Assembly (NCBI GenBank): GCA_003645915.1
Contig: QNDG01000139.1
Location: 1-5,509 of the forward strand
Length of the DNA stretch: 5,509 nt
Reading direction: 5' to 3'
Origin: Candidatus Zhuqueibacterota bacterium
Lineage (GTDB): Bacteria > Zhuqueibacterota > QNDG01
Of the stretch, positions 5,363-5,509 are shown one piece after another. The position numbers and the translations under genes were made by a program. The notes beneath the pieces were generated by a model. That model worked only from the letters and a program-made list of their open reading frames with translations. It had not been told where the DNA came from and ran no database searches. Each line of letters opens with the position of its first letter. Position 1 is the first letter of the stretch.

Positions 5363-5509
5363 ATGGCATCTGATTTAAGTTTTGTTGAATTTGTTGCAGA
5401 ACAAATGGAAGATGCAGGTTTAATTACATACAGAAAAATGTTCGGAGAATATGCTCTTTACTGCAATGGAAAAGTAACAGCTCTTATTTGTGACAATCAA
5501 TTGTTTGTA
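5363..5509 (+). CDS. TfoX N-terminal-domain protein, 3' partial
   Basis: Only the first 49 codons are in the window and the frame stays open to its end. Residues 1-49 begin MASDLSFVEFVAEQMEDAG, followed by the hallmark TYRKMFGEYALYCNGK (22-37) and ALICDNQLFV (40-49). This pattern is typical of the TfoX/Sxy N-terminal domain, in which the K-MFGEY-LY core and the D-QLF-strand are conserved. Stand-alone proteins of this kind are usually about 100-120 aa and are widespread; in gammaproteobacteria full TfoX/Sxy regulates competence genes with CRP, but the function of short relatives outside that group is not established, so no competence role is claimed. It has its own ribosome site and a 182-bp upstream spacer, so it is probably transcribed independently. 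Confidence 0.85.
   Translation, partial: MASDLSFVEFVAEQMEDAGLITYRKMFGEYALYCNGKVTALICDNQLFV

Overview
The window is AT-rich bacterial DNA, packed on the + strand. It holds four closely linked genes for sugar transfer (the first cut by the window start), then a nucleoside phosphorylase-family gene, then the beginning of a TfoX-domain gene. The sequence does not name the organism. A low-GC base composition, abundant AGA/ATA/AAA codons and a GpgS-type enzyme fit an anaerobic, salt- or heat-stressed bacterium (for example spirochaete-, Thermotogae- or deltaproteobacteria-like), but this is only a loose inference.

Region 1 (1-4219) is one probable operon: gpgS (glucosyl-3-phosphoglycerate synthase, 5' truncated), a divergent GT-B glycosyltransferase, a HAD-superfamily hydrolase and a second GT4-type glycosyltransferase. 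The junctions are a 10-nt gap, an 8-nt overlap and a 9-nt gap, so the genes are probably co-transcribed and partly translationally coupled. GpgS makes glucosyl-3-phosphoglycerate, the committed precursor of the compatible solutes glucosylglycerate and mannosylglucosylglycerate (MGG). A phosphatase and a further sugar transferase are the expected next steps, and the cluster supplies a HAD protein and two GT-B transferases. The last gene is the best candidate for an MGG-synthase-like transferase. The first GT-B gene has no clear role in the known two-sugar pathway, so the end product may be larger or different. The HAD protein carries Tyr where HAD phosphatases have their acid/base Asp.

Region 2 (4220-4391) is a 172-bp AT-rich spacer with a perfect TATAAT next to an 8-bp inverted repeat. 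This is a possible promoter/operator for the next gene, with weak support. No convincing terminator is visible after the operon.

Region 3 (4392-5180) encodes a 262-aa nucleoside phosphorylase-superfamily protein. It keeps the ribose- and base-site motifs but lacks the usual N-terminal phosphate loop. It appears to be a separate unit with no obvious link to the sugar cluster.

Region 4 (5181-5509) is a 182-bp spacer with a weak hairpin/T-run and a tandem 7-bp repeat, followed by the first 49 codons of a TfoX N-terminal-domain protein that runs off the window. No RNA genes, IS elements, CRISPR arrays or tRNAs were seen.
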